A stretch of DNA of 64,000 bases from Trichostrongylus colubriformis (lineage: Eukaryota > Nematoda > Chromadorea > Rhabditida > Trichostrongylidae). The translations under genes and the position numbers were made by a program. The stretch covers positions 28,993,994-29,057,993 of the forward strand of contig OZ022259.1 in assembly GCA_963978905.1 (NCBI GenBank), read 5' to 3'. Shown here piece by piece: positions 1 to 12,593 of the stretch (within the stretch, counting starts at the first letter, position 1; each line of letters begins with the position of its first letter). The notes below the pieces were generated by a model. It searched no databases. It was not told the DNA's origin and saw nothing but the letters and a program-made list of their open reading frames with translations.

Positions 1-360
1 AAGCATTCTGAGTACATACTGTGCCAATATAGTAAACGACGCTCGGCAATCTAGCAGTATATTCCCTACTGACTGATGTGAGCGGCTGTGGACAGTCTCT
101 TTTAGTTAGCCCAGAAAGTACCCGAACTGAGAACCACACGCTACCAATCAGGGCTGAGCATCGTTATGAAGGGAATTTTGTATACTTATGACCCCAAAAA
201 GGTCTTCACGCCACCCTCCTCATTTTACCAGTCTCTGGTAATTCCACGCTTTCTACCTTTAGAACTGAATGTAAACAAAGACAACAAAGTGTGGGCAGAG
301 AACGAAGAATTCAAAACCCATTGTGCATTGGACGGAATACAATGGGATTTTTCAGAGACA
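1..360. other. No recognised feature
   Basis: I see no coding region with splice-like borders and no repeat shared with the rest of the window. The only open frame (166-378, 70 codons) has no recognisable domain. Confidence 0.4.
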
Positions 361-956
361 GTGATAGGGGTAATGTGAGTAATGTGAACTCTTTGAAGAC
401 AGTGTTCGGGGTAATGTGGGTGACAGGGAATCCCAAAAGGAGGCATTGACTGAAAAATTACGGGGCTGTAAGGCCTATGTATGGCGAAATCCCTCGCAAA
501 AGGCGCCCCCTTGAGCAGTGGCGGGGGCGGCCTCATCAGGGCAAGCCGCCTTGGTTAGGGCAGCCCGCCTCCTGGCGACGTGATTAGTGTTTGGTCACGG
601 TGAGGTTGGTCAAGGAGATCGGCAGGATTGAGAGTATCGCAGCGCGCTTTCTCACTTTTAGCTTGAAGCTCACCACATGAAAATAGATGCTGTCGCATTT
701 CAGAACATCCCTTCATGTTAACGTTTTGGTAATGTCAATGGAAAACCGTTTTGGTAATGTCAATGCGGACTACCCGCCTCTTGACGAGAAGGTCGTCCGC
801 GCCTAGAACCAACGGTGGGGAGGGGTCCTATTTTTCGGGTTTTTGTCCATTTCCATCCGTTTTTTTCTATACTGCCCTGTTACTAGGCATCTCGGCTTTC
901 ATATTCACTACTTCTTTTACCTTTAGTCCGATTTTTTCCTTAAGCTGCCTTTAAGT
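361..956 (+). repeat. Dispersed repeat family C, copy 1
   Basis: This block is alignable by eye to 27380-27930 in the same orientation. Shared landmarks are the 'tagcttgaa-ctcac' segment near 660, a 'caatggaaaac' segment, 'ggtcgtccgcg', 'cctatttttcggg / cctatttctcggg', 'ccatttccatccgttttt', and a 'cactaggcatctcg' segment followed by 'actttcata'. A shorter related piece lies at 1100-1290. There is no open frame across the repeat and no terminal inverted repeat that I can see. The class is unknown; it could be an old retroposon or segmental duplicate. Confidence 0.55.
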
Positions 957-1084
957 GGGTCACGCAAGTGAAAGCTAGGGGTCTGAAAGGTCTATGTGAC
1001 GAAATTTGATGAGAAAAAGTGTTTCCGGGCTTTATAAGAGCAGCTACCACTTGTTTTTCAACAGCTACCACTTGTTTTATTCTC

Positions 1085-1290
1085 AAAAGGGGCAGCTCGC
1101 CCCTTTCTTGGGGCCACCTGCCCCTTTTGAAAATGAACGGGTGGAAGAGGTCTTATTTCTCGGGTTTCCGAGTGTTTCATTCGGTTATTTCTCCGCTTCC
1201 GTACTGTTGCGCACCTCGACTTTCATAGTTAATGATCCTTCCATATTCGGCCCGAATTGCCCCTATCACTGTTTTTATGTAAATTTGCTA
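1085..1290 (+). repeat. Dispersed repeat family C, partial copy
   Basis: Shares the segment 'cttatttctcgggttt' and the following Ser/Phe-coding-like stretch with 815-950 and 27805-27930. It is shorter and more diverged than those copies. Confidence 0.4.
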
Positions 1291-1299
1291 ACTTATCTT

Positions 1300-4200
1300 C
1301 ATGATCCTTCCATGTAACCTAGTGAGGTCATAAGTTCTCTGGTAGGTCAGGTAGTATGTAGAAATCAATTGAAGACAATTCGTTTAAAATTCAAATTGCC
1401 GCACTTCAAATCGTCATAGAATCCTTTGTAGGCAGTTTTATGAAACATAAGACAGAAGACTGAGTCCAAGGGTCGCGCGGACCACATTCTAACGCCTGAG
1501 AGTATGCGACTTGCTTAGCACCATCTACTGGTCTGAAACTGCTTTATTTTGTGATGTGTAACATCCCTTGCCTCAAATTTGCTCGTAGCGTACTCTTGCA
1601 CGGATTTTGTGGGGCAGAAGTTGACCAATCGATTCGATGTACTCTCATCCTAGTATATTCTGAGACGCTATGTGACTATAATGATGATACTCGATATGAA
1701 AGTGATCATTTATTAATCCAAGACGGCTCATTGTGATTATGTAATGGCATCGAGGGTGTTATCTAGTTGAAAGTTATCGTTAACTTATAGATATCTCTAT
1801 ATATAAGAAAAAAAACAAAGAAGTTACATACGCTGCACATTCAGGCTATTATTTTTCTCAACGATAATTTTGTGAGCAGCGTAACTAAAACAAAAACTAC
1901 GAAAATGCCGCTCTATGAGTTGCCTCAGTCATGTCGAGCATTTAATCAAAAGACATGTCAAAAACTCCCATCATTGATCGGGAAACCTCTGAAGAATAGG
2001 AAGTGGAGCAATGCACATTATTTGCTTGCAGAGGATAACAGTGCATGAACTTGACTGATCTGATCTCGGGATATAAGGAGCGAAGGATTTTCCTTCCAAA
2101 TCTCGGTGCACTTCAATGCTCCCAATGTGACCCGATAGTGTTTCGCTAGATCCAGCCTGTGCGCTCTGTTCTGAGTTTCAGTAATATACGAAGATAATTT
2201 GAATCCACAGCAACTCGTGATTTGCTCCTTGCAATGTTATTTGACATCATTTGGTAGTAGTGTGTAACGTGGTTTCGGTAGATACAGTATAATATATAAG
2301 CATAAGGTACATTCGTAAAGCACTGCAACGTGATACGCATTGCAGCGAGTTGGCCAAAATGGTACCTCCATCCCAGGATGAACGCTTGGGAAGATCAGAC
2401 ACTTCAGCAGCCGCAACTTATCGTAGCTATTGACATAGAAGTAACCGTTGTTTTCTCTTAATGAGCATCTAATACTCAGACTGTATTGACGATTGATGAA
2501 GTGGCCGTTCACCCTTCATCGTCATGTCTGTACAGACAACCACCTATGTTGAAAGTCCAGATTAGTTTAGTGGTTTATAAGATTTCTTACCATTGATATC
2601 GGAACAGGACGAAATTTGTTATATACCTACTGATCACCTCGCAGGTTCGGTTTATGGTAATAGAGTGTTCAGGAAGTGTTATTGCATCACTAATATAGTT
2701 TTTAGGACATGCCCGAGTGCGTTACTGTTGCTGCCCATTTTCAGTGATTATGACCACTTGAAGGCATATTCTAGGATTACTTTGCGTGGGTTATAGCGCT
2801 GAAATGTGGAATGAGAGGTGCTGAGGGATACGCCGACAACGAAAGTTAGAAAGAAACTCAAAAAACCTGGAATGTGCCTTCAAGCAAGACATCGTTAACC
2901 TTGGGAAAGGTTTTTTGCTCAAGCAGTGCAAGCATCTACAGAGGGGCCACCGAAATTTACGGACTAGCCGTGGGTGCCTCATATAATTACAAGTCACAGC
3001 ATGGATGAACACATATAAGATCGTTGTATGAAAATATAAACACTGACGCTGTGCTACTTTCATATATTGTTACGATTGCGAGTATGTAAATATGTAAACT
3101 GATGCCAGCGAGACATAATGTGGACAGAAAAAAGCGCTTGTATACATCAGGATTGGGGAGGGATTCCCACACTTTGCGCATCTCGCGGCGAGAACGGCCG
3201 AGATCAATCGCCCTCTTGTTAGTCTCTCGTGAGTAGAGGACGAATACTGGAAGCATATCAGACACACAGAATACTGGAAGCATATCAGACACACTGAATA
3301 TTTATTCCAATAAACCGTGGAAGGTTATCGCCACGTCAACAAAAAATTTCCTAGTGAATGCTTTCGGTACAACTTCTTTCTTTCCAAAGACATGGTAGAT
3401 CCCACATCGGAGATCCGCACTGATAATGTTGACCTTGACGGAGGGTACGATCATTTGAGAAGAAAGACTTCAAAATTTTGATTAATTGACACATAAATCG
3501 AACTAAAGTTCCAGCTCATCACTAGTTTTCATAAATTTGTATTCAATCTACTGTGTCGTATAACTTTAATTACGAATATGAGCGTACCTCCTCCCTTCCA
3601 TTACTGATGAGCAGAAAGGGAGGTTATCTCCATGTTTAACCTGGGTCTAAAGGCATGTTCGAAGCGGAGGGTGAATTGAATTTCTGTTCCACCCTGTATT
3701 CTTTGAACACGGTTTCTCTATTAATGTTTTACCTATTAAATTTTTAAAAATTTGATAGATTGGATCTGCATATAAAAAACTACGCAGCTATTAGGGAAAC
3801 TAAGAGACCAATGTATCAGGCTAAGGGTGTTATTATGAAAACAATTTACAGCGAAAGATTGAGTTTTAGTAATGCTACAAATATTTTCAAGAGGTTCAAA
3901 TTCGTTATAGAGACGATAACTCGCTCCATTGCGATTGCCGCTTGCCGATTGCCATCTGGCTTCTACTGAAGTTCTAGCTTTTTATTCTTCTCTTTATCCT
4001 TTATTCCTGTCACTTGTACGACTTTTTTCCTTCACCTCTGTCGTAAGAAGACAAGCGACCAATGGACGGAAAAATGTCTTCCTCTGTGAACCATATGCTT
4101 ATGTTGTATTTGCATGAAAGAGCCACATGCAAGTTTCACGCGGAAAAGCGGGAAGCCGGTTAAGATACAGCTCCTAAGTGGTGGCCGAAGGGACGCGGCT

Positions 4201-7200
4201 CCAGAGTAAATACCGGCCCCGTCGTCCGCCGTAGTCCGAGACGCATGGTAGAAACAGAACGTAAAAAGTCCGGGAAAAGGGAAAACTCAATGGCGCTCAT
4301 GCGGTGCGTGCTGAGTGACATCACAGCCACTGCGCGGCGCTGAGAGATGGCCTACGCTGCTGCTGTTGCCTCTCAAAAAGGGTAACTTGTTTTTGCTTCA
4401 GCAGCATCTTAAAACGGCTATTCTTTTTACCACTCTCTGTGTTTCCCTGTGTTCACACTGACGAAGGGGCATGGAAGCTTATGAAGCTCCCACATTCATA
4501 GACTTAGGCGAATCCAAAAGGCTGAAGAAATTCGCCACACCAAAATGACCAATCTCACAGCTATCGCATACGGAGCTTGCCGGAACATGAAGCGCTCGTC
4601 CCTAGTCAATTAGTAAAATGCTAGCAAATTTACTCGCCTGTTGTCGCGCCATACCGTGGTTGTGACGTCACCGGTACGTGCCGCATGCGCGGGTGAACTT
4701 TTTCGTTGAGTCCAAACGTCCCACTCTTTGTTTCCGATTTCAGCGGACGACGGGTGAGGGGGGGGGGGAAGGGGTCATTCACTCTGAAGCCCTTTCCACT
4801 CGGCCTCCACTTCAAGGAGCTGCATCCTCGACGTAATCTCAATTTTCCAGGTGAAACTTTGCATGGGCCTTATTGAGCAAATACAACATAATCATAGAGT
4901 AATAGAGAAATTATTTTCCGTCACAATTTCTTTGAGTTCTCGTTTTTATTTTATCCCGAATTTGATTACAGTTTCCTCAACTGGTTCTTAATTTTCTTCG
5001 TGAATCGTCTGGGTAGAGGATTATTAGAAATACCAGTAAATGAATAGTGGGTCGCATCGAGGCCCTCTTTTCAAGGGAATCGCTTTTCGAGGATTTTCTT
5101 CGACGCCACTCTTGACCTCGACTACAATCACCTATCAGCTATCAACTTCGCGGTCCCACCACTCATGACACAGATAGCTCTCCAAAAATCGGTCTCACTA
5201 TATGTGTGGCGTCTTCAGGAAACGCTACATAGGTCAGAGTTCCTTATCAATCGGAGGAACACAACGAGTTTGGTGGCAGTTCCCTTTTGTCATTCTTTAT
5301 AGATATAATAACTTTACAAGTGATACAGAAGTTACCACAAGAACACTGATGATGGGACACCCATTACGATAACATAGCAGGGTACCGCACCATCGGGGGT
5401 TTCCCGTACCTTTCCTACATCACTTATAGAATTCGCGACTCCATTAATTTTAAGACATGAGATATAAATTTTGTGAGAAGAAGCAAAAAGCACACTTAAA
5501 CACGGATATTTATAGCGGATCATACAAGTGTGTCATAAAGACGGTAACACTCGAACTGTGTGGCTACTGTGCTATGAAACGCAGTGAATCTCTATAAATT
5601 GTTTGTGTTTGGATCTTTTCTCCAGAACAAGCGCATAGAATTTGACGTGGCAGCACTCAGCAGTGACATCAACCGAAGGATGTATAGGATACGATATGGC
5701 GACGACACAAATTGTGTCAGAGTTATCATGGACGAAAAGTTGTTTGGGAACTAAAAAGTTCCAATGAGAGTGTTTCTAGTCCGTATTTTCGATGTAATTA
5801 TGAGAACTGTGCTACCAGTTTTTAATAGGAAAAGGACGATCAACCAGAAATTGCGCGTCACGGATGATCCGAACGAATGTAGTTGTGAGCTCCAACAAAA
5901 CTGCCAAACACTCTTTTGAGCAGGCTCTACAGTAAACAAAGGGAAGAAGACTCAAGTGCCGTGTATAGCCAGCATTCAACTGATTTGTCTATGACTTTTG
6001 AGATTATAGCTCCTAGTGCAGTCCAACTGTACTTACATACACACCACCATGTGAGCTCGGATGTCCCATAATAACTCTGTGTGCCTTTTCCGAGAAACAC
6101 GTGATTCCCGCTTAAATTGAGTCTTTTGTCGAAAACGCGATATCAAAGTGTCTTGCGTTAATTCCGAATTGTGGGCTGTAACAGATAATCTTTATAAAAT
6201 TCAGTACATTTCACCTTGCTTTGTGGTCTCTGTGTCACAATCATCTTGCTACCGTGTTGCTGGCGCACGCCGCATGTAGCAGGATAGTTCTGCATCTAAT
6301 CACTCCCGCTACGAGACTTCTTCTCGACAGATAGCGCGCATCGAGGCAAATGGTAAGCTGCACAAAATGCGGAAGCAGCTCCCTGAGCAAATCGTCCCTC
6401 GCCGTAGCTCTCTCTCTCTGCATTTGCCATGTATTCTTTATTCCGCACTTCATCATCACCGCACTGTGTGCATCAGCTTTTGAGATTTTAACTTGCTTGT
6501 CTTCCAGTAGGTTAGATCTGAATTTTTAAACTATTTAACCCACCTTTGACCCGTCCTACAACTTCTCCTGTAGCAGCTAACCCCAATGGATCCTTGTTTC
6601 CACACATATTTAATTACGAATATGATGAATCCACTATCTTCATATACGATGGATAACTACAGAGAAAAATTGAAAATTCTGCTTCATCAGTACATATTCA
6701 TCAACACATATCAGCACACGCATGAAATGAGGATTTCCTTCTTTCATATGGCCTTTTCCATGTCATGAATTCCCAACAGAGAGGAGTATGCCAGGAGGGA
6801 GAATGTAGAGATGATAGATCACACGCGAGGCACTGACGTTAATGTCAATCGCACTGAGCGTGGGTGGTGCCACGCTATGATCAGCTGATGAACGAGGCCT
6901 TACTGCCTTCATCACTCAACCCTGGGTTGCTAAAAGAGTATAATTCCTGCAGATGCCAACCAATGTTCTACTTGACTATCTGCACAACACTCAGAGGTCT
7001 TTCTAACCCTTGCTGCCTTATACGTCAGTGCCTACTACTGCCTTGTGCAATAATCTCCATTTATAGATATCTGTGACGTTTTGGGAATCCTTGCACTGGA
7101 CTGGATTCACGTAGAACGGAAATCTAGCATTGGTAAGTTGCGCGTATCAAACGTCATCATAATAAAAGTGGCTCAGCCCATCTATACTGATAGCTGCTTC

Positions 7201-7590
7201 CATTGCAGGACCATCCTTTGAATTAGTAACTCGATTGGCGGGGAGCATGACTGGGATTAACTTCTTCACACGCATCCTTGGATGTTTCCTGATGACCTGC
7301 AACCGATTCACTGCCGTTCGCTTTCCACAACAACATTCACATGTGATTTCTGACCACTTAGTATTTTGAGTTGCAGCACTGGTTCATTTCAGATTTTTTG
7401 CCATCATTTCAGATTTGGTGCAGGAGAAATGTGTGGGCTTTGCTCATCTTCAAGATTGTTTTTTCAATTGCCATTCACTACTAAGCTATTGTTACGAATT
7501 TTGATTACAAGGCAAAGCCTGACGGAGGATGGATACTTATGGGGCGTAGTGGTCCAGTGAATGTAATGAATTTCACTGTATATTGAAAGT
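1300..7590. other. Long stretch without a recognisable gene
   Basis: About 6.3 kb with only short open frames (under 105 codons), none with a domain, signal peptide or convincing splice context. A 27-bp unit is tandemly duplicated at 3242-3295. A G10-type tract occurs near 4757. The segment about 3740-4040 resembles 48110-48460 (shared 'gctaagggtgttatta' and 'aatttacag' landmarks), so it is probably an old dispersed repeat. Intronic or intergenic DNA is the likeliest reading. Confidence 0.45.
3242..3295. repeat. Tandem 27-bp duplication
   Basis: Two adjacent copies of a 27-bp unit beginning gaatactggaagcatatcag, followed by the start of a third. It is a simple local duplication. Confidence 0.8.
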
Positions 7591-7597
7591 GAAGAAC

Positions 7598-7640
7598 GAG
7601 TCCCGTCCGTCCCGTCCGTCCTAAGTCCCGTCCGTCCGTC
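7598..7640. repeat. CCGTCCGT simple repeat
   Basis: A low-complexity tract of cccgtccgt/ccgtcc units immediately before the first copy of the 239-bp direct repeat. Confidence 0.7.
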
Positions 7641-8073
7641 CTAAAGGAAACCCCTCTACTCGTTATACTTGATGGCGAGCCCCTTAACAGTCCCAGTTCT
7701 ACTTCTACATCCGCACGAGACCACGAAATTGTGATCAACCTGTAACACTAGTGGATTCCCTAGAAATCAACTTGGAGCGCACATCAAGCAGGAAATTGAA
7801 TGCAGCCCAACTTTGGTGCACGTTGTAATGACGCCCGTTAGTTTCCTTTCAGTGACAAGAGAGACTCTCATTCAAAAACCTAAAGGAAACCCCTCTACTC
7901 GTTTTACTTGATGACGAGCCCCTTAACAGTCCCAGTTCTACTTCTACATCCGCACGAGACCACGATATTGTGATCAACCTGTAACACTAGTGGATTCCCT
8001 AGAAATCAACTTGGAGCGCACATCAAGCAGGAAATTGAATGCAGCCCAACCTCGGTGCACGTTGTAATGACGA
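7641..8073. repeat. 239-bp-offset direct duplication
   Basis: A block of about 193 bp starting ctaaaggaaacccctctact at 7641 recurs at 7880 with only a handful of differences. The two copies are separated by about 46 bp of different sequence. Both copies lie just outside the BEL/Pao gag relic, on its 3' side. They could be an LTR piece or a local tandem duplication; I cannot decide. Confidence 0.8.
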
Positions 8074-8116
8074 CCTCACAGCCAGAATGCGACACGGCTC
8101 AGTAGACTGAGCGGTT

Positions 8117-8593
8117 GTGCAGATGTTTCGCTGTGCGTCCTCAAGTTGCCACTTCACCAAAACATCTCGTGCATCAGCCAATCAACCTGAACTTTGGTAT
8201 TCCCTTTTATTCTCGCTATTTAGACGAGGATGCATTTTCCACAAGGATACCTTTTACAATGTGTGCCTAGCCTTCATTCTGAGAAAAGCGACAGAATTTC
8301 TTGTGATTTCATCTTGTAAGTTACAGCAACAATCCATAATTCAGGAAACTCGTGTCATCGATTCGGTTATAACGATTGTGTACGAAATAGTGAGTATTGT
8401 GATTATCTCTTACACTATTTTTCTGATTCATAAGGAGTTGCAAAAAAGCAACCGTAGGCTAGCTCGGGACGTGGTGAGTGCTCTTCTTTTCTGCTACACT
8501 GGGAAAGAGACATTGAAAGCAAGATGGTATTTGCAGCACACGTTGAAGGAGGGCCGGTTATTACGTTCGACTATAACGTTCTTTGAGGGCTAG
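8117..8593 (+). other. 158-codon open frame, doubtful gene
   Basis: An open frame of 158 codons with one hydrophobic stretch of about 25 residues (residues about 83-105, rich in V/I/Y) followed by a basic segment. I recognise no family. It lies between a tandem duplication and a retrotransposon relic, and no splice sites or homologue support it. I give it as an open frame only, not as a gene call. Confidence 0.15.
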
Positions 8594-8630
8594 TGTTTAG
8601 TAATTTTTGAGCATGGCCGATGATCGTTCT

Positions 8631-10215
8631 TCATCGATGGTTTTTTCCTGGAAGCCTTTCGAAGCAGCTGTTCGTCGAGATGGCACATAGCGCGTGAATG
8701 TTGGTGGGTTGTTGGTGAGTGACTCTTTCACTGGACGAGTTTGATATTTGCAGTCCAGTCGCTGCAAGGACGCAGAGAGAAGAGTGGAGGCTTTCTCTGC
8801 AATTCAGACATTTAATGACAGTAGAGCACAGTCTGGAGCTGTGCGCCTTGCTGAAACACCTCCAGCACACTCTTTATCGCTTCGCTTCTGCTCTTCGCCC
8901 TGTAGAAAAGTGAACTTGTGGCATTCCTGTGGTAGGTGCTTTTCTCTCAAAAACACGTCCGCCTCGCCTTTTGATTAGAGTGTGGTCTGCTAATGTGTGG
9001 TACCTTTCTTGCTGGCTTCTGCAATTGCTTTGACTGAAATTAAACAATGTCCCAGTTGGAAGCTCCATAGCCTCTTAGAGTAATTATCTCATCGATGTAT
9101 CCAATAATCTTGTTCATGTCGTACGGGATCCCAACTTCGTTTTCCTGCCTTATCATCGTATAAGGCGGAGGTGGTGTAGCGACAGGTGGCGCACACCCCA
9201 CTCTCATGGTGCGGAAATCAGATCCCGCATCAACCCCCACCATGGGCAACCAAGCATTCCATCCCTCCGGGTTCGGCAAGTTGATACGAGACCCGTCTGG
9301 GAGGATAAAACCACTGACTTGTACATCGGCTGGCCACCGCAAGTCGTTGTATAGGCAACATCAGATTCACCAGCCACCACGATTCTGAATGAACTAGAAT
9401 GTGCGGCGCATCCCAGGAAAAATTGACGAACGCCAAAAAACTTTATACTTTAACTTCAATCACCGTGTAACAGATCGACTCAGTGAATTTCGAAAGGATC
9501 AGGCATCTCCACATTCATAGGCGCACCGCTTTGTTGCAAGTATATGAAGGGAGAAGAAATAGCTTCGAAAGTTTTACGGCTCCCCTGAGCTCACGGAAAA
9601 CGTTTATCTCATTGATCAAGATATCTGCAATGCTTGCAGATCTGTCATAATGCTTCTTTAGAACGGTGACGGCCGTGGCGTATTTTGCTCCCACTACTCT
9701 GATACTGCTAGTCGAAGCAGCTGCCTCAAGTCGGAATGCTATGAATGATCGATTCGAAACTGATCCAAAATGTATTCCATTTCCTATAACTTCCTCAAAA
9801 GGTGAGTACTTCCAGTAACGGGCCTCAACTTGCACGTTGCGCTCTTGTAATGTCGCAGCGCCTGTGGTGATACTGTCAGCGTCCACTTGGCTGCTACTGG
9901 GTAGAGATGATGCTGAAAGATACGTTTGTTGCAGTGAATCCTCTTTTCTGATGTCGATTTTGTTGAGCCACTGCATCACAGTGATTTTCAAGCTGCTTGT
10001 TTCAGCCTTCAGGAGTCTTTTTAGATCCAGCATGAGTTTTCCCCGTTCCTTTTACTCAGCTCGTTCATTGATGGTTGCGATGGCTTCCTTGACTTAAGGG
10101 TAGTGAAGCTGCTTTGCAGAGCAGATAGGCTGAGGTTATTCGGCTGAGCAGTTCTTTCGGCTACGTATGCTTTGCATTCCTCAATTTGTTGAGGTAATGT
10201 GAATGCATGGTTCAA
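8631..10215 (-). pseudogene. BEL/Pao-type LTR retrotransposon gag relic
   Basis: Read on the minus strand from 10215 down. An N-terminal piece (10215-10021) is followed by a capsid-like open frame of 172 codons (10033-9515). This has the features of BEL/Pao gag (DUF1759-like): a YATAV-x-LKKHY motif, then a helix with DILINEI. After an inserted SINE the zinc-knuckle region follows (about 8970-8640). A C-F...H-x4-C remnant is followed by CWRC-x4-H-x4-C and CLNC-x4-H-x4-C knuckles. The pieces lie in different frames and no protease or reverse transcriptase is visible downstream, so this is a dead fragment. The family assignment rests on the motif order and is fairly confident for the knuckles, less so for the N-terminus. 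Confidence 0.65.
9164..9453 (+). mobile_element. tRNA-derived SINE copy 1, inside gag relic
   Basis: Starts with the tRNA-like head GGCGGAGGTGGTGTAGCGAC, containing an A-box-like segment. A diverged B box follows about 45 bp later. The body matches copies at 17382, 35571, 42284 and 54226. It ends in a ctttatactttaac tail like the (ctttatc)n tails of the other copies. It splits the zinc-knuckle and capsid parts of the minus-strand gag relic, so it inserted after that element. Confidence 0.75.
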
Positions 10216-10928
10216 GCTCGTGATTTGTGGCCGACTAAACTACCTTTGTTTTGAACCTTCAAATTACGGCCATTCCTGTAAGTTCGGCAGCTGCTTCTGA
10301 CGTCAAAAAAGTTTTCTATCAGTGAAAGCGTTACATTGGCTTCATCAAGCTTCATTGGTTTCGCAATAGAATTGCTCCTGCCCCCCGGCCCTTTCAGTGT
10401 CCTTCGGCTCCTTGGTTAAGTACCCTCGCAAAAAATTAATAGTTGCCTTTTGGTTCCACAGTGGAGGCTGTCAGAGAAGGTCTGTATCCGATTTTCTTGT
10501 GATGATAAAAGAAGCAATTTTTATGATTTCTACTGAGAGAACTCGCAAAAAAGGAAGTTTGTTGGCTTCCTGGATTCTCCGGAAGGGTGTCGCTGAGGAG
10601 GATTGATTTGTTCTTCTGGTTCCTCAGTCGAGGACGCACAGAGAAAAGTTCCAAATGGTTGGGAAATGCGAGTGAACCTTCTTGTTTTTCTGAAGAAAAC
10701 GGGCAGAGAAGGAACTGATTTCTGTTCTCCTGTTCCCTCTAGTAGGACTCGTAAAGAAGAACCCTTTTCCCCCTTTAGAGAAGGCTTTCATAAAAGAGTT
10801 TGTTGTTCGTTTTCCGGTTCCTCGCTAGAGCACCTACGGGGAAAAGCAGGTACTTGCGTCATTCCAGCAGCCGATGCACCAATTAGTTGCTGATCAGAGG
10901 AAATTATACCACGTGTAACAAGGGCTTT
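10216..10928. other. Spacer with no recognised gene
   Basis: Between the gag relic and the RTE element. Several open frames of 60-95 codons on + contain the repeated theme ttctgg-ttcc-tcagt-gaggac-g (10440-10860). This suggests degenerate internal repeats of about 90-100 bp, but I recognise no domain. Confidence 0.35.
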
Positions 10929-11265
10929 CTTCATTTGTCATGCTCCACTAGCTCCGCCCAATCTTCTTTGATAAATCGTCGCGCCATCTAGTATAAGGAC
11001 GTCCTCGCCTTCTTTGGCTCGCGTAATCATAGGGGATCCACGTCGTTATCTTCCGTGCCCATTCGCTTTCGTCCATTTCTCTTACCTTTTTAGCCCATAG
11101 AAATTTCTTCCTGGAAGCTTCAGTGGTCCAGACGTTCAGTTTTGTAAGTGATCTCATTCTTTCACCGCTCCATCGGTCCAACATTGTTCATACCAGCACT
11201 CTTCTTTCTGACTTCCTTTGGGTCGCAGCTAATTTACTGATGTCGGATGACCACGTCTCCGCCCC

Positions 11266-12511
11266 TTAGAGCACTGTTGGTGTTCCACATATGTCGAAGG
11301 CTCGTTTCTTAAGTGGGAGGGGAACTACCCGGTTGCAGAAAATATACTCAAACCTTTTGAAAGCATTCCATCCGGACTGTATTCGGTGGGTGATTTCAGC
11401 AGACTGGTTCAGAGGGAAGGAAAGGTGGCAGCCGGGGTAAAGGGCGTGATTGGCAAATCGGAACACTTTTCCATCAATACAGATAGGGTGGCAGGACGTT
11501 TGATAACTCGAAAGCACTGTTGCCTTCTCTGGATTGAGCTGGAGTCCGACTCTGGTGGATGCGTCTGTCAGGAGCTGTAGCATCTCTTTTAACATAGAAC
11601 GTGATGAAGCCAACAGGAAAACGTCATCTGCATACTCAAGACTGGAGAGCAACCTGCCGTCGATTCTCAGTCAGCAAGTTCCTCAATTCACAGAGTCGAG
11701 AATCATCTGTAATATGGCGTTGAAGAGTTTGGGGCTCAGTGTATCTCCCTGCTTGAATCCTTTTTGAATAGTGACCGGAAGAATGGTGACCGGAACTGGG
11801 TGAGAATAGACAAGAACAGACGTGGAAGAGTGTTCGTATAGTTTCCGTAGCATTTTTATAAGCTCTGAATGTACACCTCTCATTGAAAAAGCTGCCCATA
11901 CTGCTGACCATTCCAAGCTATCAAATGCTTTTTTGTAATCGACAAGAGCTACATAGACAGGAAGATTATATTCAGCACTCTTTTCTGCAATTTGATTAAG
12001 GACATGGATATTGTTCAGGGTGGAATGGTTTCTCCGGAGTCCAACCTGGCTTGGACTCTCCGTCTCTTCCAGGCACTTCTCTATGCGATTTGAAATGACT
12101 CTGGTGATTGCCTTGAGAACTCCTGATATCAGAGATATGGGTCGGAAGTTGTTCACGTTGTTAGGGTCGCCCTTTTTGAATAACAGCTTCACATGTGCGG
12201 TTGTCAACGCCTCAGAGATGGGATCGCCTCTTTTATGCTGTTCAGTAGAGTGGTAAGTAAAGAAGCAATTGTAGGGTTTGCGAAGGCTATTGTTCAGCTG
12301 TGATTCGATCCGGTCCCGGTGATCTGCGAAGACGGAGTTGAGAAAGGGCATGTTCCGACTCATCATTACAAAAGGGAGGGCATATTTCGAGAGAAGATGA
12401 GATGGACAAAGGAAATTCCGTACTTGACCTGTATAATTCGTTGTAGTACATTGCCACCGCATCTTCCGCTGCACGTTGCGAGTACTCTCCAGTTTCGCTG
12501 TCCTTTATCAT
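11266..12511 (-). pseudogene. RTE-A reverse transcriptase domain, frameshifted
   Basis: Minus-strand pieces 12511-12287, 12474-11683 and 11652-11266. Visible reverse transcriptase motifs, in order, are LFKKGDPNNVNNFRPISLI, VALVDYKKAFDSLEW (the RTE-type DYxKAFDS signature), KGFKQGDTLSPKLFN, and YADDVFLLA (catalytic YADD box). The frame breaks between 11683 and 11652. The C-terminal tail continues at 11184-10948 with WARKI and RRRGRPYTRW motifs typical of RTE ends. Confidence 0.8.
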
Positions 12512-12593
12512 TAGGCGCCTAATCCTGAGATTCCCTTTCTTCGTGCAGCGGTTAAGCCTCTCCCTTTCTTGATCGCTCCTTGCACAATTGTGG

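Noticed and set aside
8117..8593. 158-codon frame with one hydrophobic segment, possible membrane protein
   Set aside because: No family resemblance, no exon borders, and it sits among repeats.
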